This document shows positions 26,172-37,017 of a DNA stretch of 64,000 bases, one piece after another. The position numbers and the translations under genes are program-made. The stretch covers positions 1-64,000 of the forward strand of contig NZ_VUNR01000004.1 in the NCBI RefSeq assembly GCF_009695585.1, written 5' to 3'. The stretch is from Anaerovibrio slackiae (GTDB taxonomy: Bacteria; Bacillota; Negativicutes; Selenomonadales; Selenomonadaceae). Position 1 is the first letter of the stretch; every line of letters begins with the position of its first letter. The notes beneath the pieces were generated by a model. The model was not told the origin of the DNA, did not search any database, and saw only the letters and a list, made by a program, of their open reading frames with translations.

Positions 26172-27428
26172 TTACTTCATGAATCCTTCGTAATGTCGCA
26201 TCACTACCATGGATTCAATCTGCTTCATGGTGTCAAGGCCTACGCCCACAACAATCAGCAGTGCCGTGCCGCCGAAATTGATACCGTCCATGTGGGTTGC
26301 ACTGGCGATAATCGTCGGCAATATAGCAATGAATGCAAGGAAGAATGCTCCTGCAAGGGTGATACGAGTCATGACATGATCTAAATATTCTGCAGTAGGC
26401 TCACCCGGACGGACGCCCGGGATAAACCCGCCGTATTTTTTCAGATTCTCTGCCATATCCGATATCTTTACAGTAACCGCGGTGTAAAAATACGTGAAGA
26501 AGATAATCAGCAGTGCGTACACTGTTGAATGTAGCGGTGTACCCCACGCAAAATACCCGGCAAAAGTCTTTACCCAGGGGATATCAATAAACTGGGCAAT
26601 AGTTACTGGAAACATCAGCACGGATGACGCAAAGATTATTGGAATAACTCCCGCATGGTTTACCTTCAGCGGGATGAAGCTGGACTGCCCGCCAAACTGC
26701 TTCTGGCCGACAACCCTTTTCGCATAAGCGATTGGAACCCTGCGGAACGCCGTATGCACTGCTATAACCAGCACAATCATAGCTACCGCAATCGCTGCAA
26801 AGAAGAACACATTTATATATGAAATGGTTCCTGCCTGCAAATAATGATAAATCTTACCGATATTGGCTGGCAATGCAGCCACGATACCTGCAAAAATGAT
26901 TAGTGAAATACCATTTCCCACACCGTTGGCGGTAATCTGCTCGCCAACCCACATGAGAAATACCGTGCCCGCTGTCAGCGTGATTGCTATAATCAGCGTG
27001 GACATAGGACCCGGATTCAGAACAGCTTCCTTCAAGCCTATGGACATGCCCATAGCCTGCAGGAACGCCAGCACTACCGTAAAGTAGCGAGTGACCTTGG
27101 TGGTTTTCTTGTGCCCCTCTTCGCCTTCCTTTGACCACTGTTCCAGTGTCGGTATAACTACATTCAACAGCTGAATGATGATGGACGCGTTAATATAAGG
27201 GGTAATACTCATAGCAAAAATGGAAAACTTGCTCAGAGCACCACCGGAGAACAAATCCAACAAACCGAAAAGAGTTCCGCTGTTAAAGAGCCGCTCGATA
27301 GCCGATGGGTCAACGCCAGGAACAGGAATATGGGTACCCATTCTGAATACGGCGAACATGACCAGAGTAAAGATGATCTTTGACCTCAGCTCCGGAATCT
27401 TAACGATGTTTGAGAGGGCTGAAACCAA
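26172..27428 (-). CDS. secY: Preprotein translocase subunit SecY
   Basis: 418 residues with ten hydrophobic helices; the N-terminus reads LRSKIIFTLVMFAVFRMGTH and the cytoplasmic loop KRVVGQKQFGGQSSFIPLK is typical. It forms the protein-conducting channel used with SecA, whose gene is at the right end of the window. It follows rplO directly (1 bp gap). Confidence 0.97.
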   Translation of the reverse strand: MVSALSNIVKIPELRSKIIFTLVMFAVFRMGTHIPVPGVDPSAIERLFNSGTLFGLLDLFSGGALSKFSIFAMSITPYINASIIIQLLNVVIPTLEQWSKEGEEGHKKTTKVTRYFTVVLAFLQAMGMSIGLKEAVLNPGPMSTLIIAITLTAGTVFLMWVGEQITANGVGNGISLIIFAGIVAALPANIGKIYHYLQAGTISYINVFFFAAIAVAMIVLVIAVHTAFRRVPIAYAKRVVGQKQFGGQSSFIPLKVNHAGVIPIIFASSVLMFPVTIAQFIDIPWVKTFAGYFAWGTPLHSTVYALLIIFFTYFYTAVTVKISDMAENLKKYGGFIPGVRPGEPTAEYLDHVMTRITLAGAFFLAFIAILPTIIASATHMDGINFGGTALLIVVGVGLDTMKQIESMVVMRHYEGFMK

Positions 27429-27429
27429 A

Positions 27430-27870
27430 TCAGATCACCTCAATTTTTCCGCCTGCTGCCTCAATCTTCTCCTGAGCAGATTTGGTAAAGCCGTTTGCAA
27501 CAACGGTCAGCTTCTTGGTGAGCTCGCCATTGCCGAGGATACGAACGCCATCACGCACGTTCTTCAGTACGCCAGCCTCAATCAAAGCTACTGCATCAAC
27601 AGTTGCGCCGTCCTCAAAACGGTTCAAAGTCTCAACGTTAACCTCTGCATATACATCAGCAAAGATATTCTTGAAGCCACGCTTTGGCAGTCTGCGATAC
27701 AAAGGCATCTGACCACCCTCAAAGCCGGTGCGAACACCGCCGCCAGCACGGGACTTCTGGCCCTTCTGGCCCTTGCCGGAGGTCTTGCCGTTACCGGAAC
27801 CCAGGCCACGGCCAACACGGAATGCTGCCTTGCGGGAACCAGGAGCTGGAGATAATTCATTCAATTTCAT
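27430..27870 (-). CDS. rplO: Ribosomal protein L15
   Basis: 146 residues from [14 protein letters not shown]; this start at 27870 has GGAGGTG upstream, while a longer frame to 27897 lacks one. The glycine-rich N-terminal extension ([19 protein letters not shown]) enters 23S rRNA. It lies between rpmD and secY. Confidence 0.96.
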   Translation of the reverse strand: MKLNELSPAPGSRKAAFRVGRGLGSGNGKTSGKGQKGQKSRAGGGVRTGFEGGQMPLYRRLPKRGFKNIFADVYAEVNVETLNRFEDGATVDAVALIEAGVLKNVRDGVRILGNGELTKKLTVVANGFTKSAQEKIEAAGGKIEVI

Positions 27871-27893
27871 CTGTCTATTGCACCTCCCTGAAC

Positions 27894-28076
27894 TCAAGCC
27901 TGCTCTTCAACAGTAATGAGATGCTCTACCTTGTGGAGCTGGCCGCGAACGGACTCATTATCTGGAAGCTCAACTGAGGAATTCAACTTCTTTAAACCCA
28001 ATGCCTTAATGGTCTTGCGCTGGGTTTCAGGTCTGCCAATCAGGCTTCTGGTCAGAGTAATCTTCAACTTTGCCAT
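27894..28076 (-). CDS. rpmD: Ribosomal protein L30
   Basis: 60 residues from [16 protein letters not shown]; the start at 28076 is set by the family length and the ribosome binding site AGGAGG. It is a small ferredoxin-like-fold protein of the 50S subunit. The gene is 13 bp after rpsE. Confidence 0.96.
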   Translation of the reverse strand: MAKLKITLTRSLIGRPETQRKTIKALGLKKLNSSVELPDNESVRGQLHKVEHLITVEEQA

Positions 28077-28089
28077 TATCAAATCCTCC

Positions 28090-28590
28090 TTAACCCAAAA
28101 GTTCCTGTACAGTCTTGCCGCGGAGCTCAGCAACCTTCTCAGCCTGCTTCAGCTGCTCAAGACCCTTCAAAGTTGCGCGAACCATGTTGTTAGGATTGGA
28201 GGAACCCAGAGACTTGGTCAGGATATCCTTAATACCTGCAAGCTCAAGAACCGCACGGGCTGGGCCACCGGCGATAACACCGGTACCTTTTGCTGCCGGC
28301 TTCATGAGCACACGGCCTGCACCGAAGATACCAATCATCTCATGAGGAATAGTGGTATCCTTCAGGGAAACATCAATCAAATTCTTCTTGGCATCCTCGA
28401 CGCCCTTGCGAATTGCCTCAGGTACCTCTGCTGCCTTGCCCAGGCCTGCACCAACCTGTCCCTTCTCGTTACCAACAACTACCAATGCGCTGAAGGAGAA
28501 GCGACGGCCGCCCTTAACAACCTTTGCAACTCGGTTAATATATACAACTTTTTCCTGGAACTCAGGAGTCTCGTTGTCAATTCTAGCCAT
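28090..28590 (-). CDS. rpsE: Ribosomal protein S5
   Basis: 166 residues with the double-stranded-RNA-binding-like N-terminal domain ([20 protein letters not shown]) and a C-terminal domain with [19 protein letters not shown]5 acts in translational accuracy and mRNA unwinding at the entry site. Confidence 0.97.
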   Translation of the reverse strand: MARIDNETPEFQEKVVYINRVAKVVKGGRRFSFSALVVVGNEKGQVGAGLGKAAEVPEAIRKGVEDAKKNLIDVSLKDTTIPHEMIGIFGAGRVLMKPAAKGTGVIAGGPARAVLELAGIKDILTKSLGSSNPNNMVRATLKGLEQLKQAEKVAELRGKTVQELLG

Positions 28591-28612
28591 TAATGTACCT
28601 CCTTTACAAATT

Positions 28613-28972
28613 TTAGAATTTCAGGCCTGCTTCACGAGCTGCCTCAGCAAGTGCTGCAACACGGCCATGATATACATAACCACCACGGTCGAATACTACC
28701 TCGGTAATGCCCTTTTCCTGAGCGCGCTTGGCAATAGCCTCGCCGATTGCCTTTGCAGCCTCTACATTGCCGCCGTAGTTCTGGAAATCCTTATCCTTTG
28801 TGCTGGCAGATACGAGAGTAACACCGTTAACATCATCAATAACCTGTGCGTAGATGTTGCTCAAGCTACGGAATACGTTAAGACGTGGTCTCTCAGCAGT
28901 GCCGGAAATGTGATTGCGTACACGCAGGTGACGCTTCTGACGAGCCTTATTCTTATCTTCCTTAACAAACAC
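28613..28972 (-). CDS. rplR: Ribosomal protein L18
   Basis: 119 residues, basic N-terminus ([20 protein letters not shown]) and the end [18 protein letters not shown]18 binds 5S rRNA with L5 and L25. It lies between rplF and rpsE. Confidence 0.97.
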   Translation of the reverse strand: MFVKEDKNKARQKRHLRVRNHISGTAERPRLNVFRSLSNIYAQVIDDVNGVTLVSASTKDKDFQNYGGNVEAAKAIGEAIAKRAQEKGITEVVFDRGGYVYHGRVAALAEAAREAGLKF

Positions 28973-28995
28973 TGTCGGTTACTCCTTTCTGCTAA

Positions 28996-29547
28996 TTATT
29001 TCTTGCCCTTGGCGCCGGCCTTACCAACCTTGCGACGAACAAACTCACCTTCATACTTAATACCCTTGCCCTTATATGGTTCAGGTCTTCTGTAATCACG
29101 GATTTTTGCGGAAATTGCACCAACAACCTCCTTGTCGATACCGCTTACTACAATCTTGGTAGCAGCCGGGCACTCAAACTTGATGCCCTCTGGCGGCTCA
29201 ACAACTACAGGATGGGAGAAGCCCAAAGCCAGCTCAAGGTTCTTGCCCTTTACAGCAGCTCTGTAACCAACACCGTTAATCTCCAGAGTCTTTGCATAAC
29301 CCTCGCTTACGCCAACAACCATGTTGTTGATGAGAGTACGGCTCAGGCCGTGCAAGGACCTGTGATCCTTATTATCAGAAGGACGCTCTACAGTGAGAGT
29401 ATTCTCCTCAACGTTAATCTTCATGTCCGGATGAATGTTGCGTACCAATTCACCCTTAGGACCCTTTACAGTCACCTTGTTGCCATCCTCTACCTTAACG
29501 GTAACGCCGGCAGGGATAGTGATAGGTGCTCTACCAATTCTTGACAT
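28996..29547 (-). CDS. rplF: Ribosomal protein L6
   Basis: 183 residues with two alike alpha/beta domains; [15 protein letters not shown] at the start and [13 protein letters not shown] near the end. It supports the factor-binding site of the 50S subunit. It follows rpsH by 26 bp. Confidence 0.97.
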   Translation of the reverse strand: MSRIGRAPITIPAGVTVKVEDGNKVTVKGPKGELVRNIHPDMKINVEENTLTVERPSDNKDHRSLHGLSRTLINNMVVGVSEGYAKTLEINGVGYRAAVKGKNLELALGFSHPVVVEPPEGIKFECPAATKIVVSGIDKEVVGAISAKIRDYRRPEPYKGKGIKYEGEFVRRKVGKAGAKGKK

Positions 29548-29573
29548 TAGTACACCTCCTAACTTCTAAATAA

Positions 29574-29972
29574 TTACCAGATATAAGCTACAACCTCGCC
29601 GCCGAGACCGGCCTTGCGAGCATCCTTATCGCTCATAATTCCCTTGGAAGTGGAAATGATGGCGATACCCAAACCGCCGAGAACACGAGGGAGCTCAGCT
29701 GCCTTTGCGTACTGACGCAGGCCTGGCTTGGAAATACGCTTAATACCAGTAATTACCTTCTCACGATTAGGGCCATACTTCAGGGAAACAGTGATTACAC
29801 CCTGCTTGCCATCCTCAGTGAAGGTGTAGTCCTTGATGAAACCCTCTTCCTTGAGTACCTCAGCAATAGCCTTCTTAATCTTGGAACCAGGGATTTCTAC
29901 CTTCTCATGGAATACGGAATTTGCGTTGCGCAGACGAGTCAGCATGTCTGCAATAGGATCAGTCATTACCAT
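29574..29972 (-). CDS. rpsH: Ribosomal protein S8
   Basis: 132 residues, [16 protein letters not shown] near the start and the RNA-binding [20 protein letters not shown] near the end. S8 binds the central domain of 16S rRNA and in some bacteria represses its own operon. The ATG at 29972 lies 12 nt after AGGAGG; a second ATG is at 29966. Unlike normal spc operons it is 345 bp from rpsN and has its own promoter. Confidence 0.97.
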   Translation of the reverse strand: MVMTDPIADMLTRLRNANSVFHEKVEIPGSKIKKAIAEVLKEEGFIKDYTFTEDGKQGVITVSLKYGPNREKVITGIKRISKPGLRQYAKAAELPRVLGGLGIAIISTSKGIMSDKDARKAGLGGEVVAYIW

Positions 29973-30028
29973 GTAAATCGATATCCTCCTTTCAAAATTT
30001 CGTGAGAGCGCATAGGCTCACTTGATAG

Positions 30029-30058
30029 ATTGTATCAAAATTTGTGGTGGGTTGTCAA
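30029..30058 (-). promoter_or_regulatory. Near-consensus promoter inside the ribosomal operon, upstream of rpsH
   Basis: Minus-strand -35 TTGACA (30053-30058), an 18-bp spacer and -10 TACAAT (30029-30034). The start point would be near 30022. The short leader (about 50 nt) can form a hairpin with GTGAG/CTCAC ends (30001-30020) before the rpsH ribosome binding site. This promoter should drive rpsH and all genes to rplQ. Confidence 0.85.
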
Positions 30059-30175
30059 TATATTGCTGAGTAATTTATGGGTATTTTGAAAACTATTTTA
30101 TTCGTAGTCATTGCAGTGTTTTTTGCAGGCAATTTCGTAGTTTTCCTTAGTTATTTATATTGTAGTTAATTCTAT

Positions 30176-30197
30176 TTCGTGCACTCTGTTCAGACAT
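30176..30197. repeat. Dispersed repeat core, copy 1
   Basis: A 22-bp core ending CTCTGTTCAGACAT, also found at 43369-43390 and 49646-49667 (one to two differences). In all copies it is followed by A-rich sequence and the start of a G/C-rich stem. Here it lies directly beside the hairpin that splits the ribosomal operon. Confidence 0.75.
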
Positions 30198-30243
30198 AAA
30201 AAGGGGCTGCCTGCTAGTTATCTAACAGGACAGCCCCTTTTTT
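30198..30243. terminator. Terminator-like hairpin between rpsN and rpsH
   Basis: A stem of AAAAAGGGGCTG with CAGCCCCTTTTT, extended by CCTG/CAGG after one bulged base, and T-tracts on both strands. It looks like a strong bidirectional intrinsic terminator, downstream of rpsN in the direction of transcription. The rest of the gap (29973-30317) holds the repeat core, the rpsH promoter and no gene. Confidence 0.8.
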
Positions 30244-30317
30244 AGTTCTCATATAACCTTGCCCACGCCTGAACAAATGCTGTACGCAAATGCCACGCGC
30301 AAGCTGCAAGCGCATAA

Positions 30318-30503
30318 TTACCAGCTAGCCTTAGTTACGCCAGGGATGGCACCCTTGTAGCTCTGCTCTCTGAAACAAATACGGCACATATCGAACTTTC
30401 TGATATAACCATGCGGACGGCCGCAAATCTTACATCTGTTATACTTGCGAACAGGGAACTTTGGCTCCTTGCTCCACTTTTCAATCATTGCCTTCTTGGC
30501 CAC
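30318..30503 (-). CDS. rpsN: Ribosomal protein S14, zinc-binding type (type Z)
   Basis: 61 residues, the short form with the zinc motif C-x2-C (CKICGRPHG) and C-x2-C (MCRICFRE) that is usual in Firmicutes-lineage bacteria. It lies 18 bp after rplE. It is the last gene before the terminator-like hairpin. Confidence 0.97.
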   Translation of the reverse strand: MAKKAMIEKWSKEPKFPVRKYNRCKICGRPHGYIRKFDMCRICFREQSYKGAIPGVTKASW

Positions 30504-30521
30504 AGTCAGTACCTCCCTTTC

Positions 30522-31061
30522 TTATGCTTTGAAAGGCATGCCCATGAGCTTCAGCAGCTCGCGAGCTTCCTCGTCAGTCTTTGCAGTAGTAACAACAACA
30601 ATGTTCATACCACGGAGCTTGTCAATCTTGTCATACTCAATTTCAGGGAAAATGAGCTGCTCCTTCAGGCCTACTGCATAGTTGCCGCGACCATCGAAAG
30701 AATTGGCACTGATACCACGGAAGTCACGAACACGAGGCAGAGCCACGTTCATGAACTTGTCCAGGAACTGATACATGCGCACGCCGCGCAGGGTAACCTT
30801 TGCGCCGATTGGCATGCCCTGACGAAGCTTCCAGGCAGCCAGGGACTTCTTTGCCCTGGTCAGGATTGGCTTCTGACCGGTGATGATAGTCAAATCGCTA
30901 ACAGCAGCGTCGAGAGCCTTAGGGTTGCCTACAGCCTCACCAACACCCATGTTAATGATGATCTTCTCGATTTTAGGCAGTTCCATAACATTCTTGTAGC
31001 CGAACTTCTCAGTCAATGCTGGAACAACCTCGTTGATATACTTTTCCTGTAATCTATCCAA
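30522..31061 (-). CDS. rplE: Ribosomal protein L5
   Basis: 179 residues with the conserved NMGVGEA and the end MGMPFKA. L5 binds 5S rRNA and makes the B1b bridge to S13. It follows rplX by 22 bp. Confidence 0.97.
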   Translation of the reverse strand: MDRLQEKYINEVVPALTEKFGYKNVMELPKIEKIIINMGVGEAVGNPKALDAAVSDLTIITGQKPILTRAKKSLAAWKLRQGMPIGAKVTLRGVRMYQFLDKFMNVALPRVRDFRGISANSFDGRGNYAVGLKEQLIFPEIEYDKIDKLRGMNIVVVTTAKTDEEARELLKLMGMPFKA

Positions 31062-31083
31062 CTAAGTATCCTCCTTTCCTTTC

Positions 31084-31416
31084 TTATTTAGTCTGGTCGA
31101 TAACTTCGCCGCACTTCTTGCATGCGCGAACGTTTTTGCCGTTTACTTCCTTGTGTGCCACGCGGGTAGCCTTGCCGCAAGCCGGGCAAACCAGCATAAC
31201 CTTTGCTGCAAACATAGGAGCTTCCTTTACCAGAATGCCACCCTGAGGAGCGCTCTGGTTAGGCTTAGTGTGACGCTTAACCTTGTTAACGCCCTCAACT
31301 ACAACCTTACCCTTCTTTGGCAGAGCCTGAATAACCTTGCCCTGCTGGCCTTTATCCTTACCGGACAATACCAGGACGGTATCACCCTTTTTTACATGCA
31401 GTTTCGTAATTGCCAA
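31084..31416 (-). CDS. rplX: Ribosomal protein L24
   Basis: 110 residues with a KOW motif ([19 protein letters not shown]) that helps start 50S assembly. The start is taken as TTG at 31416 because AGGAGG lies 7 nt upstream and the protein then begins (M)[11 protein letters not shown]; the ATG at 31434 overlaps the rplN stop and has no proper ribosome binding site. The C-terminal half carries C-x2-C and C-x2-C, a likely zinc knuckle. Confidence 0.93.
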   Translation of the reverse strand: MAITKLHVKKGDTVLVLSGKDKGQQGKVIQALPKKGKVVVEGVNKVKRHTKPNQSAPQGGILVKEAPMFAAKVMLVCPACGKATRVAHKEVNGKNVRACKKCGEVIDQTK

Positions 31417-31433
31417 AGTCGCACCTCCTAACA

Positions 31434-31802
31434 TTAAAGAACTTCAGGAGCCAGGGAAACAATCTTCATGAAATCCTTCTCACGAAGCTCTCTTGCTACT
31501 GGTCCAAAAATACGGGTTCCCTTCGGAGTCTTATCCTCCTTGATGATAACGGCTGCATTCTCATCAAAGCGAATGTAGGAGCCATCACCACGACGCAGGC
31601 CCTTCTTGCTGCGAACTACAACGGCCTTAACAACGTCACCCTTCTTTACAACACCGCCAGGGGATGCGGATTTTACTGCTGCCACGATTATATCACCAAT
31701 GTTGGCATACTTGCGATAGGAGCCGCCCAATACACGGATGCACATGATTTCCTTAGCACCGGTGTTGTCGCCAACATTGAGCAAAGTCTGCTGCTGAATC
31801 AT
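31434..31802 (-). CDS. rplN: Ribosomal protein L14
   Basis: 122 residues starting [17 protein letters not shown] and ending [11 protein letters not shown], both typical. L14 forms an intersubunit bridge with 16S rRNA and binds the silencing factor RsfS in other bacteria. It follows rpsQ by 39 bp. Confidence 0.97.
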   Translation of the reverse strand: MIQQQTLLNVGDNTGAKEIMCIRVLGGSYRKYANIGDIIVAAVKSASPGGVVKKGDVVKAVVVRSKKGLRRGDGSYIRFDENAAVIIKEDKTPKGTRIFGPVARELREKDFMKIVSLAPEVL

Positions 31803-31841
31803 CAGTTAACCTCCTCAACCAGAATTTCCACAAAGCGGAAA

Positions 31842-32099
31842 TTATTTTGCTTTCTCAACGATCTCTACAACTCTCCAACGCTTGTCCTTGGACAGTGGGC
31901 GGGTTTCCATCAGGGAAACGATGTCGCCAACATGAGCCTCGTTATTCTCATCATGGGCCTTGAACTTTACAGTCTTCTTAACGGCCTTCTTGTAAAGTGC
32001 GTGCTGCTCGATATCCTCAACTGCTACAACAACAGTCTTATCCATCTTGTCGCTTACTACCTTACCAACTTTAGTCTTGCGTTCATTTCTCTCGCTCAT
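31842..32099 (-). CDS. rpsQ: Ribosomal protein S17
   Basis: 85 residues, an OB-fold protein ([19 protein letters not shown]) with the loop [20 protein letters not shown]. It is a primary 16S rRNA binder. It lies between rpmC and rplN. Confidence 0.97.
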   Translation of the reverse strand: MSERNERKTKVGKVVSDKMDKTVVVAVEDIEQHALYKKAVKKTVKFKAHDENNEAHVGDIVSLMETRPLSKDKRWRVVEIVEKAK

Positions 32100-32145
32100 T
32101 AAGGAGCCTCCTTCCTAATACGTATCTTGCAAATGCCGAATCAAA

Positions 32146-32337
32146 TCAAGCCTTAGCCTGCTCAGTCTGTACAGTCTTAATGCGGGCAATAGTCTTCTTT
32201 ACTTCTTTGATACGCATTGGGTTGTCCAACTGGCCGGTAGCCAGCTGGAAACGGAGATTGAACAACTCCTCCTTGAGAGAAGCAAGTTTCTGGTTAAGTT
32301 CCTCAGCGCTCAAATCTCTAATCTCATTAACCTTCAT
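32146..32337 (-). CDS. rpmC: Ribosomal protein L29
   Basis: 63 residues forming a helical hairpin ([18 protein letters not shown], then [14 protein letters not shown]). It lies at the tunnel exit where nascent-chain factors dock. Its start overlaps the end of rplP by 11 bp. Confidence 0.97.
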   Translation of the reverse strand: MKVNEIRDLSAEELNQKLASLKEELFNLRFQLATGQLDNPMRIKEVKKTIARIKTVQTEQAKA

Positions 32338-32773
32338 TTACTTCACCGCCCTCTGCCTTTTCAGTCTCTTCGCGAGTTACAAACTTGCACTTGATTGGAA
32401 GCTTGTGAGCTGCCAGACGCATTGCCTCAGCAGCAACTTCCTTGGAAACGCCGTCCATCTCGAAGAGAACACGGCCCGGCTTTACTACTGCTACCCAGTA
32501 CTCAGGTGAACCCTTACCGGAACCCATGCGGGTCTCAGCAGGCTTTGCAGTTACAGGCTTGTCAGGGAAAATCTTGATCCAAACCTGACCGCCACGCTTG
32601 ATGTAACGGGTCATTGCAATACGGGCTGCCTCAATCTGGCGGTTGGTAATCCAAGCCGGCTCAAGAGCTACCAGGCCAAAATCGCCGTGGGAAACCTTGT
32701 TGCCGCGCTGTGCCTTACCCTTCATACGGCCACGGAACTGCTTGCGATATTTAACTCTCTTTGGTAATAACAT
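32327..32773 (-). CDS. rplP: Ribosomal protein L16
   Basis: 148 residues beginning [20 protein letters not shown], with the conserved [19 protein letters not shown] near the tRNA elbow contact. It overlaps rpsC by one base and rpmC by 11 bases, so all three are translationally coupled. Confidence 0.97.
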   Translation of the reverse strand: MLLPKRVKYRKQFRGRMKGKAQRGNKVSHGDFGLVALEPAWITNRQIEAARIAMTRYIKRGGQVWIKIFPDKPVTAKPAETRMGSGKGSPEYWVAVVKPGRVLFEMDGVSKEVAAEAMRLAAHKLPIKCKFVTREETEKAEGGEVNEG

Positions 32774-33441
32774 TAAGCTTCGCTCCCTTCAACAGCAGCA
32801 GCAGGCTGCTTCTTCTCAGGAAGGACCTCACCCTTGAAGATCCAAACTTTAACGCCGATACGACCATAGGTAGTAGCTGCCTCGTAAGTACCATAGTCAA
32901 TGTCTGCTCTCAGGGTGTGCAGAGGAATGGAACCCTCACGGTAGGACTCGCTGCGGGCGATTTCTGCACCGCCGAGACGGCCGCTAACCATAACCTTGAT
33001 ACCCTTGGCACCCAGACGCATAGTACGGCCAACAGCCTGCTTCATAGCACGACGGAAGGCAATACGGCGCTCCAGGGACTCAGCAATGTTCTTTGCCACC
33101 AGGGTAGCATCCATATCCGGCTGCTTAATCTCTTCAATGTTAATATCGATGTTGCAGCTGGTGAACTTCTTCAGACCAGCCTTTACCTGCTCGATGCCGG
33201 AACCGCCACGGCCGATTACCATGCCTGGCTTTGCAGTATGGATAGTCAGCTTCAGACGGTTCTTGGAACGCTCAGTTTCAACCTTAGAAACACCGGCACT
33301 CTGCAAAGTGTTCTGCAGGTGCTCACGGATTTTAATATCTTCATGCAGATTAGCTGCATAATCTTTGCCAGCATACCACTTAGCATCCCAAGTCTTTACG
33401 ATGCCAAGTCTTATACCATGCGGATTTACTTTCTGACCCAA
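32773..33441 (-). CDS. rpsC: Ribosomal protein S3
   Basis: 222 residues with an N-terminal KH domain ([16 protein letters not shown]) and a C-terminal domain ([16 protein letters not shown]). S3 lines the mRNA entry tunnel with S4 and S5. It follows rplV by 18 bp. Confidence 0.97.
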   Translation of the reverse strand: MGQKVNPHGIRLGIVKTWDAKWYAGKDYAANLHEDIKIREHLQNTLQSAGVSKVETERSKNRLKLTIHTAKPGMVIGRGGSGIEQVKAGLKKFTSCNIDINIEEIKQPDMDATLVAKNIAESLERRIAFRRAMKQAVGRTMRLGAKGIKVMVSGRLGGAEIARSESYREGSIPLHTLRADIDYGTYEAATTYGRIGVKVWIFKGEVLPEKKQPAAAVEGSEA

Positions 33442-33459
33442 AGTTAATACCCTCCTTTA

Positions 33460-33792
33460 TTAGTTTTCTTCTACTGCTACAGTGATGTGGGAAGTGCGCT
33501 TCAAAATCTTGAACGCCTGACCACGGGAACGCGGATGAATGCGCTTCATGGTTGGTCCCTCATCTACAAAACAAGAAGATACATAGAGGTTATCAACATT
33601 CATGTCGAAATTGTTCTCAGCGTTTGCTACTGCAGACTTGAGAACCTTATATATAGCTTCACTGCCAACTTTTGGAGTGAACTTCAAAATCGCGATTGCA
33701 TCTGCAACCTTCTTGCCGCGAATGAGATTCATGACAACGCGAACCTTGCGAGGTGCAATGCGAACATTTTTAGCAACTGCTTTTGCTTCCAC
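33460..33792 (-). CDS. rplV: Ribosomal protein L22
   Basis: 110 residues with the tunnel-wall beta hairpin region ending [20 protein letters not shown]; this loop meets nascent peptides and macrolides. It follows rpsS by 25 bp. Confidence 0.97.
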   Translation of the reverse strand: MEAKAVAKNVRIAPRKVRVVMNLIRGKKVADAIAILKFTPKVGSEAIYKVLKSAVANAENNFDMNVDNLYVSSCFVDEGPTMKRIHPRSRGQAFKILKRTSHITVAVEEN

Positions 33793-33817
33793 AGAGGAAT
33801 CCTCCTTTCAATCTGAC

Positions 33818-34099
33818 TTATCTAAGACCGGTCTTTCTCTCTTCACCGGCATGGCCCTTAAAAGTACGGGTTGGTGCGAACTCACCAAGCTTGTGGCCAA
33901 CCATGTCCTCGGTTACATAAACCGGCACATGCTTGCGGCCATCATGTACTGCGATAGTGTGACCAACAAAAGTTGGCAGAATAGTGGAGCTTCTGGACCA
34001 GGTCTTTACAACCTTCTTGTCGTTAGCTTCATTCAGGGCATCAATCTTCTTAGTTAAGCTTTCATGAACATAAGGTCCCTTTTTAACAGATCTTGACAA
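33818..34099 (-). CDS. rpsS: Ribosomal protein S19
   Basis: 93 residues starting [15 protein letters not shown] and ending [16 protein letters not shown]. It lies in the 30S head near the A-site tRNA. It follows rplB by 28 bp. Confidence 0.97.
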   Translation of the reverse strand: MSRSVKKGPYVHESLTKKIDALNEANDKKVVKTWSRSSTILPTFVGHTIAVHDGRKHVPVYVTEDMVGHKLGEFAPTRTFKGHAGEERKTGLR

Positions 34100-34127
34100 T
34101 TTATTTCCTCCTTCCGGTGTTTATCAC

Positions 34128-34955
34128 TTATTTGGTACGGCCTTTGATGATCAACTTATCAGAAGCCTTCTTACGACGGGTCTTGGCACCCATAGCGCAC
34201 TTACCCCATTTAGTAACAGGATGCTTGCGGCCAACTGGGGAACGACCCTCACCACCACCATGTGGATGGTCATTAGGGTTCATAGCAACGCCGCGGTTCT
34301 CTGGACGCTTGCCCATCCAGCGGGCACGTCCTGCTTTACCAATAGTGATGTTCATGTGCTCGGCATTGCCAACTACACCGATAGTTGCACGGCAGTTAAC
34401 ATGTACCTTGCGCATTTCACCGGATGGCATACGGAGAGTAGCATAGTCACCCTCGATAGCCATGAGCTGTGCATAAGCACCAGCGGAGCGAACCAGCTGT
34501 GCACCGGCACCGATCTTCAACTCAACGTTGTGGATCAGGGTACCAACTGGAATGTTCTTCAGTGGAAGGGCATTACCTGGCTTAATGTCAGCCTCAGGGC
34601 CGGACATAACCTGGTCGCCAACCTTCAGACCGTTAGGAGCGATGATGTAACGCTTCTCACCGTCTGCATAGTTCAAAAGTGCAATACGTGCGCTGCGGTT
34701 TGGATCGTACTCGATGGTAGCAACCTTGGCTGGAATGCCATCCTTGTTGCGCTTAAAGTCGATGATACGATACAGACGCTTGTGGCCGCCGCCCTGATGG
34801 CGGACGGTCAACCTGCCCTGCTGATTGCGGCCACCGTTCTTCTTGAGGCGCTCAACGAGGGATTTTTCAGGCTTGTCAGTAGTAATCTCATCAAAGGACG
34901 CTACGGTCATGAAACGTCTACCTGCGGAATATGGTTTAAAACTCTTTATTGCCAC
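34128..34955 (-). CDS. rplB: Ribosomal protein L2
   Basis: 275 residues with [18 protein letters not shown] at the start and the near-universal loop [19 protein letters not shown] that contains the histidine close to the peptidyl-transferase centre. It lies between rplW and rpsS. Confidence 0.98.
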   Translation of the reverse strand: MAIKSFKPYSAGRRFMTVASFDEITTDKPEKSLVERLKKNGGRNQQGRLTVRHQGGGHKRLYRIIDFKRNKDGIPAKVATIEYDPNRSARIALLNYADGEKRYIIAPNGLKVGDQVMSGPEADIKPGNALPLKNIPVGTLIHNVELKIGAGAQLVRSAGAYAQLMAIEGDYATLRMPSGEMRKVHVNCRATIGVVGNAEHMNITIGKAGRARWMGKRPENRGVAMNPNDHPHGGGEGRSPVGRKHPVTKWGKCAMGAKTRRKKASDKLIIKGRTK

Positions 34956-34977
34956 TTAATTAACCTCCTTTTCCCTA

Positions 34978-35259
34978 TTAAGCTTCAAAGAACTCGATAG
35001 TCTCGCCAGCAGCGAGCTTTACGATTGCTTTCTTATAGTCAGAGCGCTTGCCGACGGAACGGCCCATGCGCTTTACCTTGCCTTCAACGTTAATGGTGTT
35101 TACACTTGCCACCTTAACCTTGAAAATCTGGGAGATTGCCTTGGCAATCTCAATCTTGTTGGCAGACTTTGCTACCTCAAATACATATTTGCCCTCAGCC
35201 ATGAGAGTAGTGCTCTTTTCAGTAATCAGAGGACGGATAATGATGTCGCGTGCTTCCAT
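34978..35259 (-). CDS. rplW: Ribosomal protein L23
   Basis: 93 residues ([20 protein letters not shown]). L23 is the main dock for trigger factor and SRP at the tunnel exit. It overlaps the rplD stop by one base. Confidence 0.97.
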   Translation of the reverse strand: MEARDIIIRPLITEKSTTLMAEGKYVFEVAKSANKIEIAKAISQIFKVKVASVNTINVEGKVKRMGRSVGKRSDYKKAIVKLAAGETIEFFEA

Positions 35260-35882
35260 TATGCATATACCTCCTCAATACGAGCAATAGCATCCTTAGT
35301 GATGAACAGCTTGTTAGCGTTCAGGATGTCAAATACATTCAGGCCGATGGTGCTAATGGTCTTAACACCAGGGATATTGCGGGAAGACTTGTCAACATTC
35401 TCTGCATAATCAGCAGTAATGATAAGAGCCTTCTTATCTACATCAAACTTGTTCAGCATCTCTACAACTGCCTTGGTCTTAGGAGCTGCGAAATCAATGC
35501 TGTCCAATACTACCAACTCACCGTTGGCTACCTTGTCAGACAGGGCGCACTTGAGTGCAAGGCGACGCTGCTTGCGAGGCATGCTGAAGGAGTAGGAGCG
35601 TGGAGATGGACCGAATACGGTACCGCCACCTACCCAGATTGGGGAACGGGTGGAACCACTGCGTGCACGGCCGGTACCCTTCTGCTTCCAAGGCTTGCGG
35701 CCACCGCCTCTTACCATGCCACGGGTCTTGGTTGCATGATTGCCAAGACGCTGGGATGCCAGCTGCATAACAACAGCCTGATGCAAGAGACCTGCATTCA
35801 CTTCTACGCCAAAAATATTCTCATTCAACTCGATATCGCCAACCTGCTGGTTTGCGATGTCATAAACTGCTACTGTAGGCAT
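35259..35882 (-). CDS. rplD: Ribosomal protein L4
   Basis: 207 residues with the extended tunnel loop ([19 protein letters not shown]). L4 reaches the exit tunnel opposite L22. In E. coli L4 also represses the S10 operon through its leader; whether this holds here is unknown, although the leader upstream of rpsJ is about 140 nt. Confidence 0.97.
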   Translation of the reverse strand: MPTVAVYDIANQQVGDIELNENIFGVEVNAGLLHQAVVMQLASQRLGNHATKTRGMVRGGGRKPWKQKGTGRARSGSTRSPIWVGGGTVFGPSPRSYSFSMPRKQRRLALKCALSDKVANGELVVLDSIDFAAPKTKAVVEMLNKFDVDKKALIITADYAENVDKSSRNIPGVKTISTIGLNVFDILNANKLFITKDAIARIEEVYA

Positions 35883-35905
35883 TATTGCTTAATCCTCCTT
35901 CCGAA

Positions 35906-36553
35906 TTAGTTTTTGCCCGGCTTAACGGTGCTCTTGACAATTACGAGGCCCTTCTTAGGTCCAGGAATTGCACCCTTGATGAGGAGCAGGTTGCGGTCAG
36001 CATCAACACGAACAACGGTCAGACGCTGTACAGTAACCCTCTCGCTGCCCATGTGACCTGGCAGCTTCTTGCCCTTCAATACACGACCACCGTGACCACT
36101 GATCATCGCACCTGTAGAACCAGGCTCACGATGAGACTTGGAACCATGTCCCATTGGTCCACGAGCAAAATTATGACGCTTGATACCGCCGGCAAAACCC
36201 TTGCCCTTGGAAGTACCGGTTACGTCAACTAATTCTCCGGCGGAAAATATGTCAACGTTGATAGTGTCACCAACGTTATATTCAGAAGCATTTTCCAGAC
36301 GCATCTCGCGAACATACTTTACTGGAGCAACGCCAGCCTTCGCGAAATGACCCTTCATAGGACTGTTTACCTTGTGTTCCTTGATTGCGCCGAAGCCAAT
36401 CTGAACTGCATTATAACCATCATTTTCAACAGTCTTGTTCTGGATAACTACGTTATTGCCAGACTCAACAACTGTTACTGGAACGACCTGACCTTCTTCA
36501 GTAAAGATCTGAGTCATGCCCAGCTTTCTACCTAAAATTGCTTTAGCCATCAT
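35906..36553 (-). CDS. rplC: Ribosomal protein L3
   Basis: 215 residues; two ATGs in a row (36553, 36550) follow AGGAGG, and the second ([16 protein letters not shown]) has the better spacing. The core [15 protein letters not shown] and [20 protein letters not shown] is typical. L3 starts 50S assembly and reaches toward the peptidyl-transferase centre. Confidence 0.97.
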   Translation of the reverse strand: MMAKAILGRKLGMTQIFTEEGQVVPVTVVESGNNVVIQNKTVENDGYNAVQIGFGAIKEHKVNSPMKGHFAKAGVAPVKYVREMRLENASEYNVGDTINVDIFSAGELVDVTGTSKGKGFAGGIKRHNFARGPMGHGSKSHREPGSTGAMISGHGGRVLKGKKLPGHMGSERVTVQRLTVVRVDADRNLLLIKGAIPGPKKGLVIVKSTVKPGKN

Positions 36554-36564
36554 TCCACCTCCTA

Positions 36565-36876
36565 TTACAGCTTAAGTTCAATATCCACACCTGCTGGCAA
36601 CTCAAGACGGGTGAGTGCATCTACAGTCTTGGAAGTTGGATCCAGCACGTCAATAAGGCGCTTGTGGGTTCTCATCTCGAACTGCTCACGGGAATCCTTA
36701 TTTACATGTGGGGAACGCAGAATGGTATAAATCTGCTTCTCTGTAGGGAGTGGAATCGGGCCGGATACGCTGGCGCCGGTCCTCTTGGCAGTCTCGACAA
36801 TCTTAACTGCGCTCTGGTCCAGTGCCTTGTGATCATAAGCCTTTAAACGGATTCTGATTTTCTGCTGCTTAGACAA
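36565..36876 (-). CDS. rpsJ: Ribosomal protein S10
   Basis: 103 residues ([20 protein letters not shown], then GPIPLPTEK). It is a 30S head protein that also binds NusB in antitermination, and it is the first gene of the long ribosomal operon. Confidence 0.97.
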   Translation of the reverse strand: MSKQQKIRIRLKAYDHKALDQSAVKIVETAKRTGASVSGPIPLPTEKQIYTILRSPHVNKDSREQFEMRTHKRLIDVLDPTSKTVDALTRLELPAGVDIELKL

Positions 36877-37017
36877 TTTATTTTCCTCCTTCTCGTCCGG
36901 GCTCCAGGCCCAAACATTTCTCCGTAGTAGTTCCCTTGATCACGCCTTATATCGTGTCAAGCCATCTACCACGTCATCGCATCAGGGGTACTTATACTTA
37001 GAAGCACACCGCTTCTC

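Noticed and set aside
36877-37010. Riboswitch or second promoter in the S10 leader
   Set aside because: A TTGACA-like string occurs but without a -10 at proper spacing, and I see no known riboswitch core.
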